A stretch of 6,359 nucleotides of DNA from Desulfohalobiaceae bacterium (GTDB lineage Bacteria > Desulfobacterota > Desulfovibrionia > Desulfovibrionales > Desulfothermaceae), in assembly GCA_021737115.1 (NCBI GenBank), contig JAIPER010000218.1, positions 1 through 6,359 on the forward strand. The letters run 5' to 3'. Below, piece after piece: positions 1 to 5,791 of the stretch. A program made the position numbers and the translations under genes. A model generated the notes under the pieces. The model made no database searches. It was given only the letters and a program-made list of their open reading frames with translations, and had not been told where the DNA came from. Numbering within the stretch: the first letter of the stretch is position 1; the number at the start of each line of letters is the position of its first letter.

Positions 1-38
1 CTCTCATATGAAACTTCATTTAAAAATGCGGAATAGTT

Positions 39-292
39 CGAACCGGTCACAGGGCTCTCTTGCGCTTAAACGCTTCCGGCTCTCGGTTTTCTAAGGCTCG
101 CTCATGGGGGATCCCTGCCCCCTCCGGACTCTTAGGCTCTGCTACAAACATTGATGTTGCATGAATGAGAATCTTCTGCAGTCTTATGGTTTGAAGCCGT
201 TGACGCGGTCCGGTTTCCCCCATTTCGCGAGCCTAAGAAAACCTGAGAACCTCCCAGCGAGGTCGCGCAAGAGAACTCTGCCGCCCGGTTCG
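39..292. repeat. Long imperfect inverted repeat, possible MITE-like or structured element
   Basis: Two arms of about 72-76 bp face each other: 39-110 and the reverse complement of 217-292. Aligned by eye, the shared blocks are CGAACCGG at the outer ends, TCTCTTGCGC, CGCT, GGTTTTCT, AGGCTCGC and ATGGGGG, with scattered mismatches and a few one-base gaps. The pairing resumes further in with CCGGAC (124-129) against GTCCGG (208-213). The left arm also carries a small hairpin in which GGGGG at 106-110 faces CCCCC at 118-122. The word CT(A/T)AGGCTC occurs three times: 91-99, 131-139, and inverted at 229-237. The centre, about 130-207, is less GC-rich and shows no gene. No target-site duplication is evident. 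It may be a non-autonomous mobile repeat, a decayed IS end, or a structured RNA or terminator downstream of mog. The structure is visible; its nature is inferred. Confidence 0.6.
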
Positions 293-301
293 TAAAGAGA
301 G

Positions 302-345
302 TGCCAGTGACTCAAATTGAGGTTTTTTCCTTGATCAAACTGGCA
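302..345. repeat. Small dyad with T-run, possible terminator
   Basis: TGCCAGT at 302-308 faces its exact complement ACTGGCA at 339-345. Inside it, TCAA (312-315) can pair with TTGA (331-334), and the loop contains a run of six T on the plus strand. The dyad lies about 60 bp past the mog stop on the minus strand and just outside the right end of the larger inverted repeat. It could help end mog transcription, but neither strand has the compact GC stem plus trailing U-run of a standard intrinsic terminator, so the role is uncertain. Confidence 0.3.
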
Positions 346-404
346 GCTGTAACTTGAGCTTTATTGTAACAGCATGCTTGTATATGGTATCGATATATTC
401 AAGG

Positions 405-1184
405 CTAGATTGCACAGTCAGTCTGGTCGCCCCGGACCTTGTCCAAAGTGTGCCTGAGGGCCGGAAGCAGGGCGGTCAGGTTTTCCCGGACCCCCTTGGG
501 ACTGCCCGGCAGATTGATGATCAGGCTCGTGCCCAGCAGGCCGGCCCTGGCCCGGGAGATCATTCCGTGAGGCGTCTTGTCCAGGGAGGAGCGGACCATG
601 GCCTGCTCGAAACCGGGGAGGTCCTTCTCCAGGATGGAAGCGGTGACCTCCGGGGTGATATCCCGTGGGGCGGCTCCTGTGCCCCCGCTGGTCACGATCA
701 GGTCGTATTTTTCCTCAAGGGCCAGGTGCACGAGGAGCCCTTTCAGCTCGGCCTCGTCGTCCGGCAGAATGAACCCCTGGGCCAGATCCAGGGGGAGGAC
801 CGCTTGGACGAGTTCCGGAATAATGGGGCCGCTCTCGTCCGTTCTTTCTCCCCTGGCCCCTTTGTCCCTCAGGGTGACCCAGGCCAGGCTGAAGTTTTTG
901 CGCCAGGCCTGCAGGCAAATCGGATCGGGCCCAAAGGAGCATTCCGTCAGGACCCGGAGCACAAAGCCTCTGCGGGCGTGCTCTGGCCCGGGCAGCCAGA
1001 TGCTGCCCGCGGCCTGCAGCCGGGCCGAATCTTCTTCAGACCCCAGGCTGGTGCCCGCGGGAAGGGAGAGGATATTTTCCCGGGAAATAAGCTGGCCTGG
1101 AACGATAGCTGCAGGACCTGGGCAGAGGATGGCCGTCTGTCCCGGAGAGAGGCTGACTGGTGTTTCAGCGGAAATAGTAAGCAT
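405..1184 (-). CDS. mog: Mog/MoaB-type molybdopterin adenylyltransferase with N-terminal extension
   Basis: This 259-residue protein has a C-terminal MoCF-binding (MogA/MoaB) domain at about residues 98-255. Enzymes of this family adenylylate molybdopterin, preparing it for metal insertion into the molybdenum or tungsten cofactor in the cytoplasm. The family marks are clear: a DESGP segment (116-120), an LPDDE acidic turn (140-144), the binding loop TSGGTG followed by PRDITPE (165-179, with Asp175 at the place of the conserved catalytic Asp of MogA), and NLPGSPKG (224-231). The first 97 residues belong to no domain I can name; they read as a beta-rich, Pro/Gly-rich module, and similar extensions occur, as I recall, in Desulfovibrio Mog proteins. 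The ATG at 1184 has only a weak purine stretch upstream. The gene follows plsY by 61 bp, with a strong hairpin between them, so it may have its own promoter or depend on readthrough. It should support formate dehydrogenases or similar enzymes. The domain assignment is firm; the exact Mog versus MoaB role is less so. Confidence 0.88.
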   Translation of the reverse strand: MLTISAETPVSLSPGQTAILCPGPAAIVPGQLISRENILSLPAGTSLGSEEDSARLQAAGSIWLPGPEHARRGFVLRVLTECSFGPDPICLQAWRKNFSLAWVTLRDKGARGERTDESGPIIPELVQAVLPLDLAQGFILPDDEAELKGLLVHLALEEKYDLIVTSGGTGAAPRDITPEVTASILEKDLPGFEQAMVRSSLDKTPHGMISRARAGLLGTSLIINLPGSPKGVRENLTALLPALRHTLDKVRGDQTDCAI

Positions 1185-1223
1185 AACAACTCATTCTTTA
1201 ATTCTTCATCGAAAACTCCCTAT

Positions 1224-1264
1224 ATTCAAACGTGCAGCCTGTCTTTCAGGCTGCACGTTTGAAT
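1224..1264 (-). terminator. Perfect 18-bp hairpin at the end of plsY, probable terminator or attenuator
   Basis: Bases 1224-1241 are the exact reverse complement of 1247-1264, with a five-base loop at 1242-1246. The GC-rich core (CGTGCAGCCTG against CAGGCTGCACG) is flanked by A/T pairs. Read on the minus strand, the far arm gives only a short U-run (TTT then GAAT), so it is not a textbook intrinsic terminator. The 5' arm encodes the last residues of PlsY, and the TGA stop lies at the junction of stem and loop. It could end the purH-rnb-plsY transcript, protect its 3' end, or act in a translation-sensitive way on expression of mog. Confidence 0.65.
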
Positions 1265-1851
1265 TTCCAGGAGTTTTCCTCGCCTCTGGCCAAACGGACG
1301 ATGTTGTCCCTATGTTTGAAAAAGACCAGAAACATGACCGCCAGGCTCAGGAGAAAAAATGACAGATTGAAGCTCAGGATGAGCAGAATCGGCAGGGACA
1401 GGGTCAGGGCCAGGGAGCCCACTGAGACGTAGCCGGTGAACCAGATGATAAACAGACAGATGACCAAACTCCAGAACAAAGGCGTCGGGGCTAGAGCAGC
1501 AAAGACCCCTATGGTCGTGGCCACTCCCTTGCCGCCTGTGCCGTTGAGAAAGACCGAATACATATGTCCACTGATAGCGGCCAGACCGGTCAGACTGAGA
1601 AAAAGTATTGATTCGCTCAAGGTCATGGCCAGAAGCAGGGGGATGAAGCCCTTGGCCATGTCCAGGAGGAAGGTCAGAATCCCGTACCGCAGGCCGCAGG
1701 TCCTGGCGATATTGGTGGCTCCGGTGTTCTGGCTGCCGGAAAGTCTGGGATCCTCCCCGGTCGTGATTTTTGAAATGATGAGACCAAAGGGAAGCGAACC
1801 GATGATATAGGTCAGAGCCAGCCAGAAAAGACAAATAAGAAAGGTGCTCAT
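1246..1851 (-). CDS. plsY: Glycerol-3-phosphate acyltransferase PlsY
   Basis: PlsY is an inner-membrane enzyme that moves an acyl group from acyl-phosphate (made by PlsX) to glycerol-3-phosphate, giving lysophosphatidic acid, the first step of phospholipid synthesis. The 201-residue length is normal for the family. All three signature segments are present: GSLPFG (18-23) followed by SGSQNTGATNIAR (38-50), the phosphate-binding GHMYSVFLNGTGGKGVATT (95-113), and KHRDNIVRLARGEE (179-192). Long hydrophobic stretches at about 3-27, 55-77, 80-99, 112-138, 140-160 and 162-178 fit a polytopic membrane protein. The ATG start at 1851 is preceded by GGGAGG four bases upstream and overlaps the TGA stop of the ribonuclease gene as ATGA, which points to translational coupling. 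Its stop codon is embedded in a strong hairpin. No plsX is visible in the window. Confidence 0.96.
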   Translation of the reverse strand: MSTFLICLFWLALTYIIGSLPFGLIISKITTGEDPRLSGSQNTGATNIARTCGLRYGILTFLLDMAKGFIPLLLAMTLSESILFLSLTGLAAISGHMYSVFLNGTGGKGVATTIGVFAALAPTPLFWSLVICLFIIWFTGYVSVGSLALTLSLPILLILSFNLSFFLLSLAVMFLVFFKHRDNIVRLARGEENSWKFKRAA

Positions 1852-3899
1852 GATTCCTCCCAGGCATCCATGATTTTGATTTCGTCTTGTAAGGGGTTCA
1901 CCTTCCCCAGCTTGAGGGTGTAGCGGTCGCCGAGGCCGGTTTTTTCATTAAAGATGTTTCTATGACCCTGGATCATGATCTGGGATTCGGGCAGGGACAG
2001 GGTGATCCGTTTGTCGTTGATCCCCACGACGACTCCCGACCAGTGCTGGACTTTACAATGCCTTTGAAAATAAAGCAACTTCCAGTACTTGGTCCGGCTG
2101 CGCTGGATGTTGGTCACGGCCTGCATCCTGGCGGTCAGGTAGGGCAGCTTGGCCTCGAGCTCCTCTTTGCTCCACAGGGGCCTGTTGCCGCTTAAAAGCG
2201 AATGGACCTGGGCCATATTCATGAAATCAACGTACCGGCGCAGGGGAGAGGTAACAGGCGCATAGGAGCTGACCCCCAGACTGGAGTGGGGCCTGGGGGC
2301 GGTGTCGATTTTGGCGCTGCTCAACTCCCTGATCAGGTGATAGATATCCACCGGATCCTGCCAGACGCCGGCCCTGTCCCCGGGCAAAGCGATGTCCTGG
2401 GTGCGGTAGATCAGGGGGAGGTCCTTGGCGATGGCCCACTCGGCCACGGCCTGGTTGGCCAGGATCATCAATTCGCTGACAATGAGCTGGGCTCCGGGGT
2501 GGGTCTCAGCGGCCTGGAGAAGGACCTCGAAGTCATCGTCCCGGGCTCCGAGCACGATTGACGGATCTTCCTGTTCAATGATGACCGCCCCGTTTTTGAT
2601 GCGCTGTTCCCTGAGCTTTCCGGCCAGCTCCAGGGCCTGGTTCAAAACTGGATTGTCCCCGTGCTCGAGCTCTTGTTCCGCCTGGTCGTAGGTCTTGTTG
2701 GCGGCAACGGTTGTCCGGGTTGTTCGGAACTCCATGTCCAGGAGTTGGCCCTCCTGGTCCAGCTCGGCCGTAAAGAGAAGGATTGGTTTTGAGGTCCCGG
2801 CATGCAAGCTGAAGAAGCCGGTGCCCAGTTTTTCCGGGAGCATGTGACTCGTGCCTTCTGGGAGATAGAGACTGCTCATCCTCTGGAAGACCCTCTGGTC
2901 TAGTTTTGATCCGAAATCCCAGCCCATGACCGGACAGGCCAGACCGAGTTTCAGAACAAAGCCCCGGGGAGAGGGTTCAATGGTGAAGGCGTCATCGATA
3001 TCCCTGGTGCTCTTCGAATCTATGCTGATAAGGTTCAGGTCTTCATCTTCTTCCCTTTGCGCCTGGACGGTCCGGATCTGCTGTTCGATCTCCTGTTCAA
3101 ATCCTTCCGCCCAGGCATCGCCCCAGTTATAGCCGGCCTGGTCAAGAAGGTAGTTGTAGTGTTTTGGCAGGAGGTCCCAGGCCTGGGCCAGGAGCAGAGG
3201 CAGATGGGGATCATCGGGCAGCCCTTTGCGCAGGACTTTCCAGACGGATACAAACTCCGGATCTTCGGGATCTCTGATCCCTGACAGCAGAATCCGGCTG
3301 AGTTCGCTGGCCACTTCCGGAGGCAGTTCAGGCAGCTCGGCGGCATCTTCTTTCCAGGCCTTTTCCAGGAGGGCCTGGAAGAACGACTGTCCATGGGCCA
3401 GAAGCAGCCTTTTTTTTCTCAAAGATTCCTGTTCGGCCAGCTTGGCCTGGACCGTCTCGGGATCGAAGACCTTGAAACAGGGCGGCTGAAATTTGAAGAG
3501 GGCCTTGTTTTCGAGCATGGCCCTGCCCACGGCTGCAACCTGGTCCTCGTCCGGGGTGTTCCAGAGGAGTCCGGCGAACCAGTTTGCAGTGCCCTCGGAA
3601 ATTTCCCCCATGGTCAGTTCCCAGAGTTCGGCAGAATCGATCTCTGCTTGGATCTTCCGGCGTTTTTGGTCGTGCGCGTTGATGGCGTCCAGGATTTCGG
3701 ATCTGGATAGTTGCGTTGACAGCTTGGGGCCCACCCAGGGCAGGACCCGGGACAGGGTCAGCTTGACCTGTCTTTTGTTGTGGTTCAGGACCCTGAGCTG
3801 TCGACCCTGTTCTTCCTGGACAAATCCGAGCAGAGGCTGGTTGTCGTGGAGGTATTCCACCAGACAGCCCGGGGTGATGTTTGCTTGATCGAGTTTCAT
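1848..3899 (-). CDS. RNB-family (RNase II/R-like) exoribonuclease
   Basis: A 683-residue protein with the catalytic RNB domain of RNase II/RNase R enzymes, which degrade RNA from the 3' end to nucleoside monophosphates using divalent metal. The active-site segment is IDSKSTRDIDDA (293-304). Asp294, Asp300, Asp302 and Asp303 match the spacing of Asp201, 207, 209 and 210 of E. coli RNase II. Further family segments are SELMILAN (475-482), IYRTQ (497-501) and SPLRRYVD (551-558). Residues about 1-60 look like a small beta-barrel, and 80-285 are mainly helical and charged rather than classic cold-shock domains. The last 65 residues probably form an S1-like RNA-binding end. This layout resembles the divergent RNB proteins of deltaproteobacteria and cyanobacteria more than true Rnb or Rnr, so no symbol is given. 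The ATG at 3899 is the only start: an in-frame stop lies just upstream (3906-3908). No good Shine-Dalgarno is visible. The gene follows the formyltransferase gene by 44 bp and overlaps plsY by 4 bp. Confidence 0.93.
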   Translation of the reverse strand: MKLDQANITPGCLVEYLHDNQPLLGFVQEEQGRQLRVLNHNKRQVKLTLSRVLPWVGPKLSTQLSRSEILDAINAHDQKRRKIQAEIDSAELWELTMGEISEGTANWFAGLLWNTPDEDQVAAVGRAMLENKALFKFQPPCFKVFDPETVQAKLAEQESLRKKRLLLAHGQSFFQALLEKAWKEDAAELPELPPEVASELSRILLSGIRDPEDPEFVSVWKVLRKGLPDDPHLPLLLAQAWDLLPKHYNYLLDQAGYNWGDAWAEGFEQEIEQQIRTVQAQREEDEDLNLISIDSKSTRDIDDAFTIEPSPRGFVLKLGLACPVMGWDFGSKLDQRVFQRMSSLYLPEGTSHMLPEKLGTGFFSLHAGTSKPILLFTAELDQEGQLLDMEFRTTRTTVAANKTYDQAEQELEHGDNPVLNQALELAGKLREQRIKNGAVIIEQEDPSIVLGARDDDFEVLLQAAETHPGAQLIVSELMILANQAVAEWAIAKDLPLIYRTQDIALPGDRAGVWQDPVDIYHLIRELSSAKIDTAPRPHSSLGVSSYAPVTSPLRRYVDFMNMAQVHSLLSGNRPLWSKEELEAKLPYLTARMQAVTNIQRSRTKYWKLLYFQRHCKVQHWSGVVVGINDKRITLSLPESQIMIQGHRNIFNEKTGLGDRYTLKLGKVNPLQDEIKIMDAWEES

Positions 3900-3943
3900 G
3901 CTGGCTTATACTTACGGTCGTCATAATTGAGGTTTTCAGTATA

Positions 3944-5218
3944 TTAGTGCTTAAAGGAACGTTGACCGGTGAAGACCATGGCCACTTGCGGGTCGGCTTC
4001 AGTCACGGCTTCAATGCATTCGAAGTCGTTGACTGAACCTCCGGGCTGGGCAATGGCCGTGGCTTCCTGTTCGATGATCAGATCAAGGCCGTCCCGGAAA
4101 GGAAAAAATCCGTCTGAAACGCAGACTGAATCCCGAAGCCCGTTTTTCGCGATTCTGGTGCGCTGGTGGATGTCGTCCAGTATCTTGGCCGAAGCTTCGT
4201 CCTGCCTGGCCTGGGCTTTGAGCTGGTAGAGGGAAAGCCCGGTCTCTTCATAGGTCAGCTTGTCAGCGTATTTGACAGAGGCCTTGTAGATGGTCAGATC
4301 CACGCATCCCACACGGTCCTGTTCTCCCGTTCCGATGGCCACGGTGGCCCCGTTTTTGGCGAAGATCACCGAATTGGAGGTCACCCCGGATTCCACGGCC
4401 CAGGCAAAGAGCAGATCTTCGGATTCCTGAGCCGTCGGCGTTCTGGCCAGGACGGTGCTGCCGTCTTTTTCGGCCTGGGCCGGAATCCAGTCATCCTCGG
4501 AGCGAATGGTGTTTCGAAACGAAAACTGGACGATGATGCCTCCGTCCACCAGGGACTTCAGGTCCAGGTGGGGTACGGCGGCCAGGGAGTTGAGTTCCCC
4601 CAGTTTGGGGAGTTTGAGGATGCGCAGGTTCTGTCGGGTCTTCAGAAGATCCACGGCCCCGGGTTCAAATTCAGGGGCGGCCACCACTTCAAAGTAGTGG
4701 TCGCTGATAAACTTGGCCCCCTCTTTGCTGAGTGGCTGGTTGAGGACAACGCTTCCCCCGAATGCGGCAATACGGTCGCTGGAGTAAGCTTTGTCCAGGG
4801 CGGTGAATATCCCTTGGTCCGACCAGGCGGCTCCGCAGGGGTTGTTGTGTTTCAGGATAACCGCGGCCGGTTTCCTGGTCAGGTATTGAAGGATGTTTAT
4901 GCCGTTGTCCACATCGGTCAAATTGATTTTTCCGGGATGTTTCCCGGATTGGATGATCTGTTCGCTTGTCATCCCTGAGACCAGTCCCTGTCCGGGGCCG
5001 CGAAAACCAACCTCTCCCAGTTCGAGATCTCCCTGCCTCAACTGATAGAGGGCTGCGGGCTGATCCGGGTTCTCTCCGTAGCGCAGTCCCTTTTGCTCCC
5101 CCCCTATTTCCCAGGTCCGTTTCTGAAAGACCAGTTCCTGGTCCCCCAGGCTCAGTTTCAGGGATTCGGGAAAGGGATCCGACTGCAGCGAGTGGTACAT
5201 TTTTTGTAAAGTTGGCAT
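3944..5218 (-). CDS. purH: AICAR formyltransferase, stand-alone (PurH C-terminal domain only)
   Basis: This enzyme transfers a formyl group from 10-formyl-tetrahydrofolate to AICAR, giving FAICAR, the penultimate step of de novo IMP synthesis in the cytoplasm. Counting from the ATG at 5218 the protein has 424 residues. Visible marks are RYGENPDQ (46-53), ILKHNNPCG (121-129, with the catalytic Lys-His pair at 123-124), DRIAAFGG (148-155), SNSVIFAKNG (281-290), SDGFFPFRDG (368-377), AQPGGSVND (390-398) and a C-terminal FTGQRSFKH. Ordinary PurH is about 500-530 residues and carries an N-terminal MGS-fold IMP cyclohydrolase. That domain is absent here, and the sequence upstream is a divergent promoter region, so this is not a clipped gene. 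Ring closure to IMP must come from another gene. A GTG at 5227 is in frame but lies inside the AAGGAG ribosome site, so the ATG is preferred. It is the first gene of the minus-strand group and is divergent from the purA unit. Confidence 0.94.
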   Translation of the reverse strand: MPTLQKMYHSLQSDPFPESLKLSLGDQELVFQKRTWEIGGEQKGLRYGENPDQPAALYQLRQGDLELGEVGFRGPGQGLVSGMTSEQIIQSGKHPGKINLTDVDNGINILQYLTRKPAAVILKHNNPCGAAWSDQGIFTALDKAYSSDRIAAFGGSVVLNQPLSKEGAKFISDHYFEVVAAPEFEPGAVDLLKTRQNLRILKLPKLGELNSLAAVPHLDLKSLVDGGIIVQFSFRNTIRSEDDWIPAQAEKDGSTVLARTPTAQESEDLLFAWAVESGVTSNSVIFAKNGATVAIGTGEQDRVGCVDLTIYKASVKYADKLTYEETGLSLYQLKAQARQDEASAKILDDIHQRTRIAKNGLRDSVCVSDGFFPFRDGLDLIIEQEATAIAQPGGSVNDFECIEAVTEADPQVAMVFTGQRSFKH

Positions 5219-5226
5219 GAGCGTCA

Positions 5227-5232
5227 CTCCTT
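5227..5232 (-). promoter_or_regulatory. Ribosome binding site that fixes the purH start
   Basis: Read on the minus strand, AAGGAG is followed by eight bases and then ATG at 5218-5216, an ideal spacing. The in-frame GTG at 5227-5225 uses the last G of this site as its first base and so could not be served by it. This supports a 424-residue product rather than 427. Confidence 0.8.
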
Positions 5233-5369
5233 TTTTACTTGACAGACAACAGAGATGTTGAAATGAATGTCTAGGTTTTTTTGTCTGCGGAAGAAATAAT
5301 ACCTACCATAAGACTTGGTTGGTGGCAATTGTCCCGAACTTGAACTGGCAATACCTAAGCAGGCCGATG

Positions 5370-5387
5370 CAGGGAGCCGCCTCCCTG
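5370..5387 (+). promoter_or_regulatory. Leader hairpin upstream of the small gene-purA unit
   Basis: CAGGGAG at 5370-5376 and CTCCCTG at 5381-5387 form a perfect seven-pair stem with a four-base loop, extendable by two G-U pairs. No U-run follows, so it is not an intrinsic terminator. It falls in the presumed untranslated leader, 40 bases before the preferred GTG start. It may be an RNA stability or regulatory hairpin, or a DNA operator palindrome. Confidence 0.45.
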
Positions 5388-5427
5388 TGCTCACCGGACC
5401 TTGGGATGGAACATACCGGGGGATGAT

Positions 5428-5778
5428 GTGGAAAACAGGTTGAAAAAAATAGCAAAAGAGCTGCGCTCCTATGACGAAGCCTCGCTTTTGCAGCTCTGGG
5501 AAAAATATCATGATATTGTAAAGAGGTTCGAGCCCACTCAGAAATGGGAAGAGAGTGTGCTCATCCTGGGGATTATCCAGTCGGTGCACTGGAAAAACCA
5601 GCTGTTTAACCTGAAGTGGGCCGATTCCAAAAAAGGAAAGCCTCATCCGTATAGGAAAACCCCGGCCAAGAGAGAAGAGGACCGGGGAGAATCGTCGCAA
5701 TCTGTTGAAAAAAAGAAAAAAGGAACCGGCAAGGTCATTGATTTTAAAAATAGTGACTGGAACGGAAAGAATACCTGA
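5428..5778 (+). CDS. Small basic protein of unknown function upstream of purA
   Basis: I do not recognise this family. From the GTG at 5428 it has 116 residues. The first 60 or so (ENRLKKIAKELRSYDEASLL onward) look helical, with several Trp residues and alternating acidic and basic positions. Residues about 66-105 are very Lys/Arg-rich, low in complexity and probably disordered, and the end (VIDFKNSDW) is mixed. There is no signal peptide or membrane segment, so it should be cytoplasmic; the basic tail could bind nucleic acid or an acidic partner. The start is uncertain: TTG at 5401 gives 125 residues but has no ribosome site, the GTG at 5428 has a GGGGG run six to seven bases upstream, and TTG 5440 is also possible. 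An in-frame stop at 5356-5358 bounds the frame on the left. The gene ends 13 bp before purA, so the two are almost surely co-transcribed. It is probably a real gene, but the function is unknown. Confidence 0.72.
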   Translation: MENRLKKIAKELRSYDEASLLQLWEKYHDIVKRFEPTQKWEESVLILGIIQSVHWKNQLFNLKWADSKKGKPHPYRKTPAKREEDRGESSQSVEKKKKGTGKVIDFKNSDWNGKNT

Positions 5779-5791
5779 GGGGAGTGTGCGC

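Larger units (their letters stand above)
1..404. other. Non-coding stretch downstream of mog
   Basis: No supported gene lies in these 404 bases. They hold the long inverted repeat (39-292) and the smaller dyad (302-345). Bases 346-404 form an AT-richer tail directly after the mog stop, read on the minus strand. A 28-codon open frame starts at the ATG at position 8, but it has no visible ribosome binding site, runs through the left arm of the repeat and resembles nothing I know. Confidence 0.6.
5219..5427. promoter_or_regulatory. Divergent intergenic region between purH and the purA unit
   Basis: About 210 bp must hold the promoters of both transcription units. On the plus strand a perfect -35 hexamer TTGACA lies at 5239-5244, but what follows 16-18 bases on is a poor -10, so it is only a candidate. 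On the minus strand TTGCCA (5328-5323) and TATTAT (5301-5296) look promoter-like but are 21 bp apart, too far for a standard pair. TGGCAAT occurs twice as a direct repeat (5323-5329 and 5346-5352), 23 bp start to start, with a tandem GAACTT/GAACTG (5336-5347) between the copies. These repeats could be a shared operator; I cannot tie them to a known regulator. Confidence 0.4.

Noticed and set aside
36..46. GTTCGAACCGG resembling a tRNA T-loop
   Set aside because: The T-stem spacing does not fit on either strand, and no acceptor or anticodon arms can be drawn nearby. It is the outer end of the inverted repeat.
39..292. Integron attC site
   Set aside because: The outer ends do not match the RYYYAAC/GTTRRRY boxes in the right places, and there is no integrase or cassette nearby.
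354..1262. 302-codon plus-strand open frame opposite mog
   Set aside because: It is antisense to a protein with clear Mog motifs, its translation is Gly/Gln/Pro-rich with no recognisable domain, and it reads through the terminator hairpin. It is a shadow frame from GC-biased codon positions.
315..3936. The same 12-mer AATTGAGGTTTT at 315-326 and 3925-3936
   Set aside because: About one such repeat is expected by chance in a window of this size, and the flanks do not match.
4166..4978. 270-codon plus-strand open frame opposite purH
   Set aside because: It is antisense to a gene with complete AICAR formyltransferase motifs, has no good ribosome site and has low-complexity Gly/Val-rich content.
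5296..5410. Possible small structured RNA (SRP or 6S RNA) between purH and the small gene
   Set aside because: The minus strand faintly recalls the SRP tip loop but lacks the invariant GGAAGGAAGCAGC core, and no long closing stem for 6S RNA is visible. Only the short hairpin at 5370-5387 is supported.
5709..5715. In-frame A AAA AAG slippery heptamer in the small gene, of the dnaX frameshift type
   Set aside because: It is expected by chance in a Lys-rich tail. No strong downstream stem-loop or well-spaced upstream ribosome-like site is present, and a -1 shift only gives an end about eight codons later.
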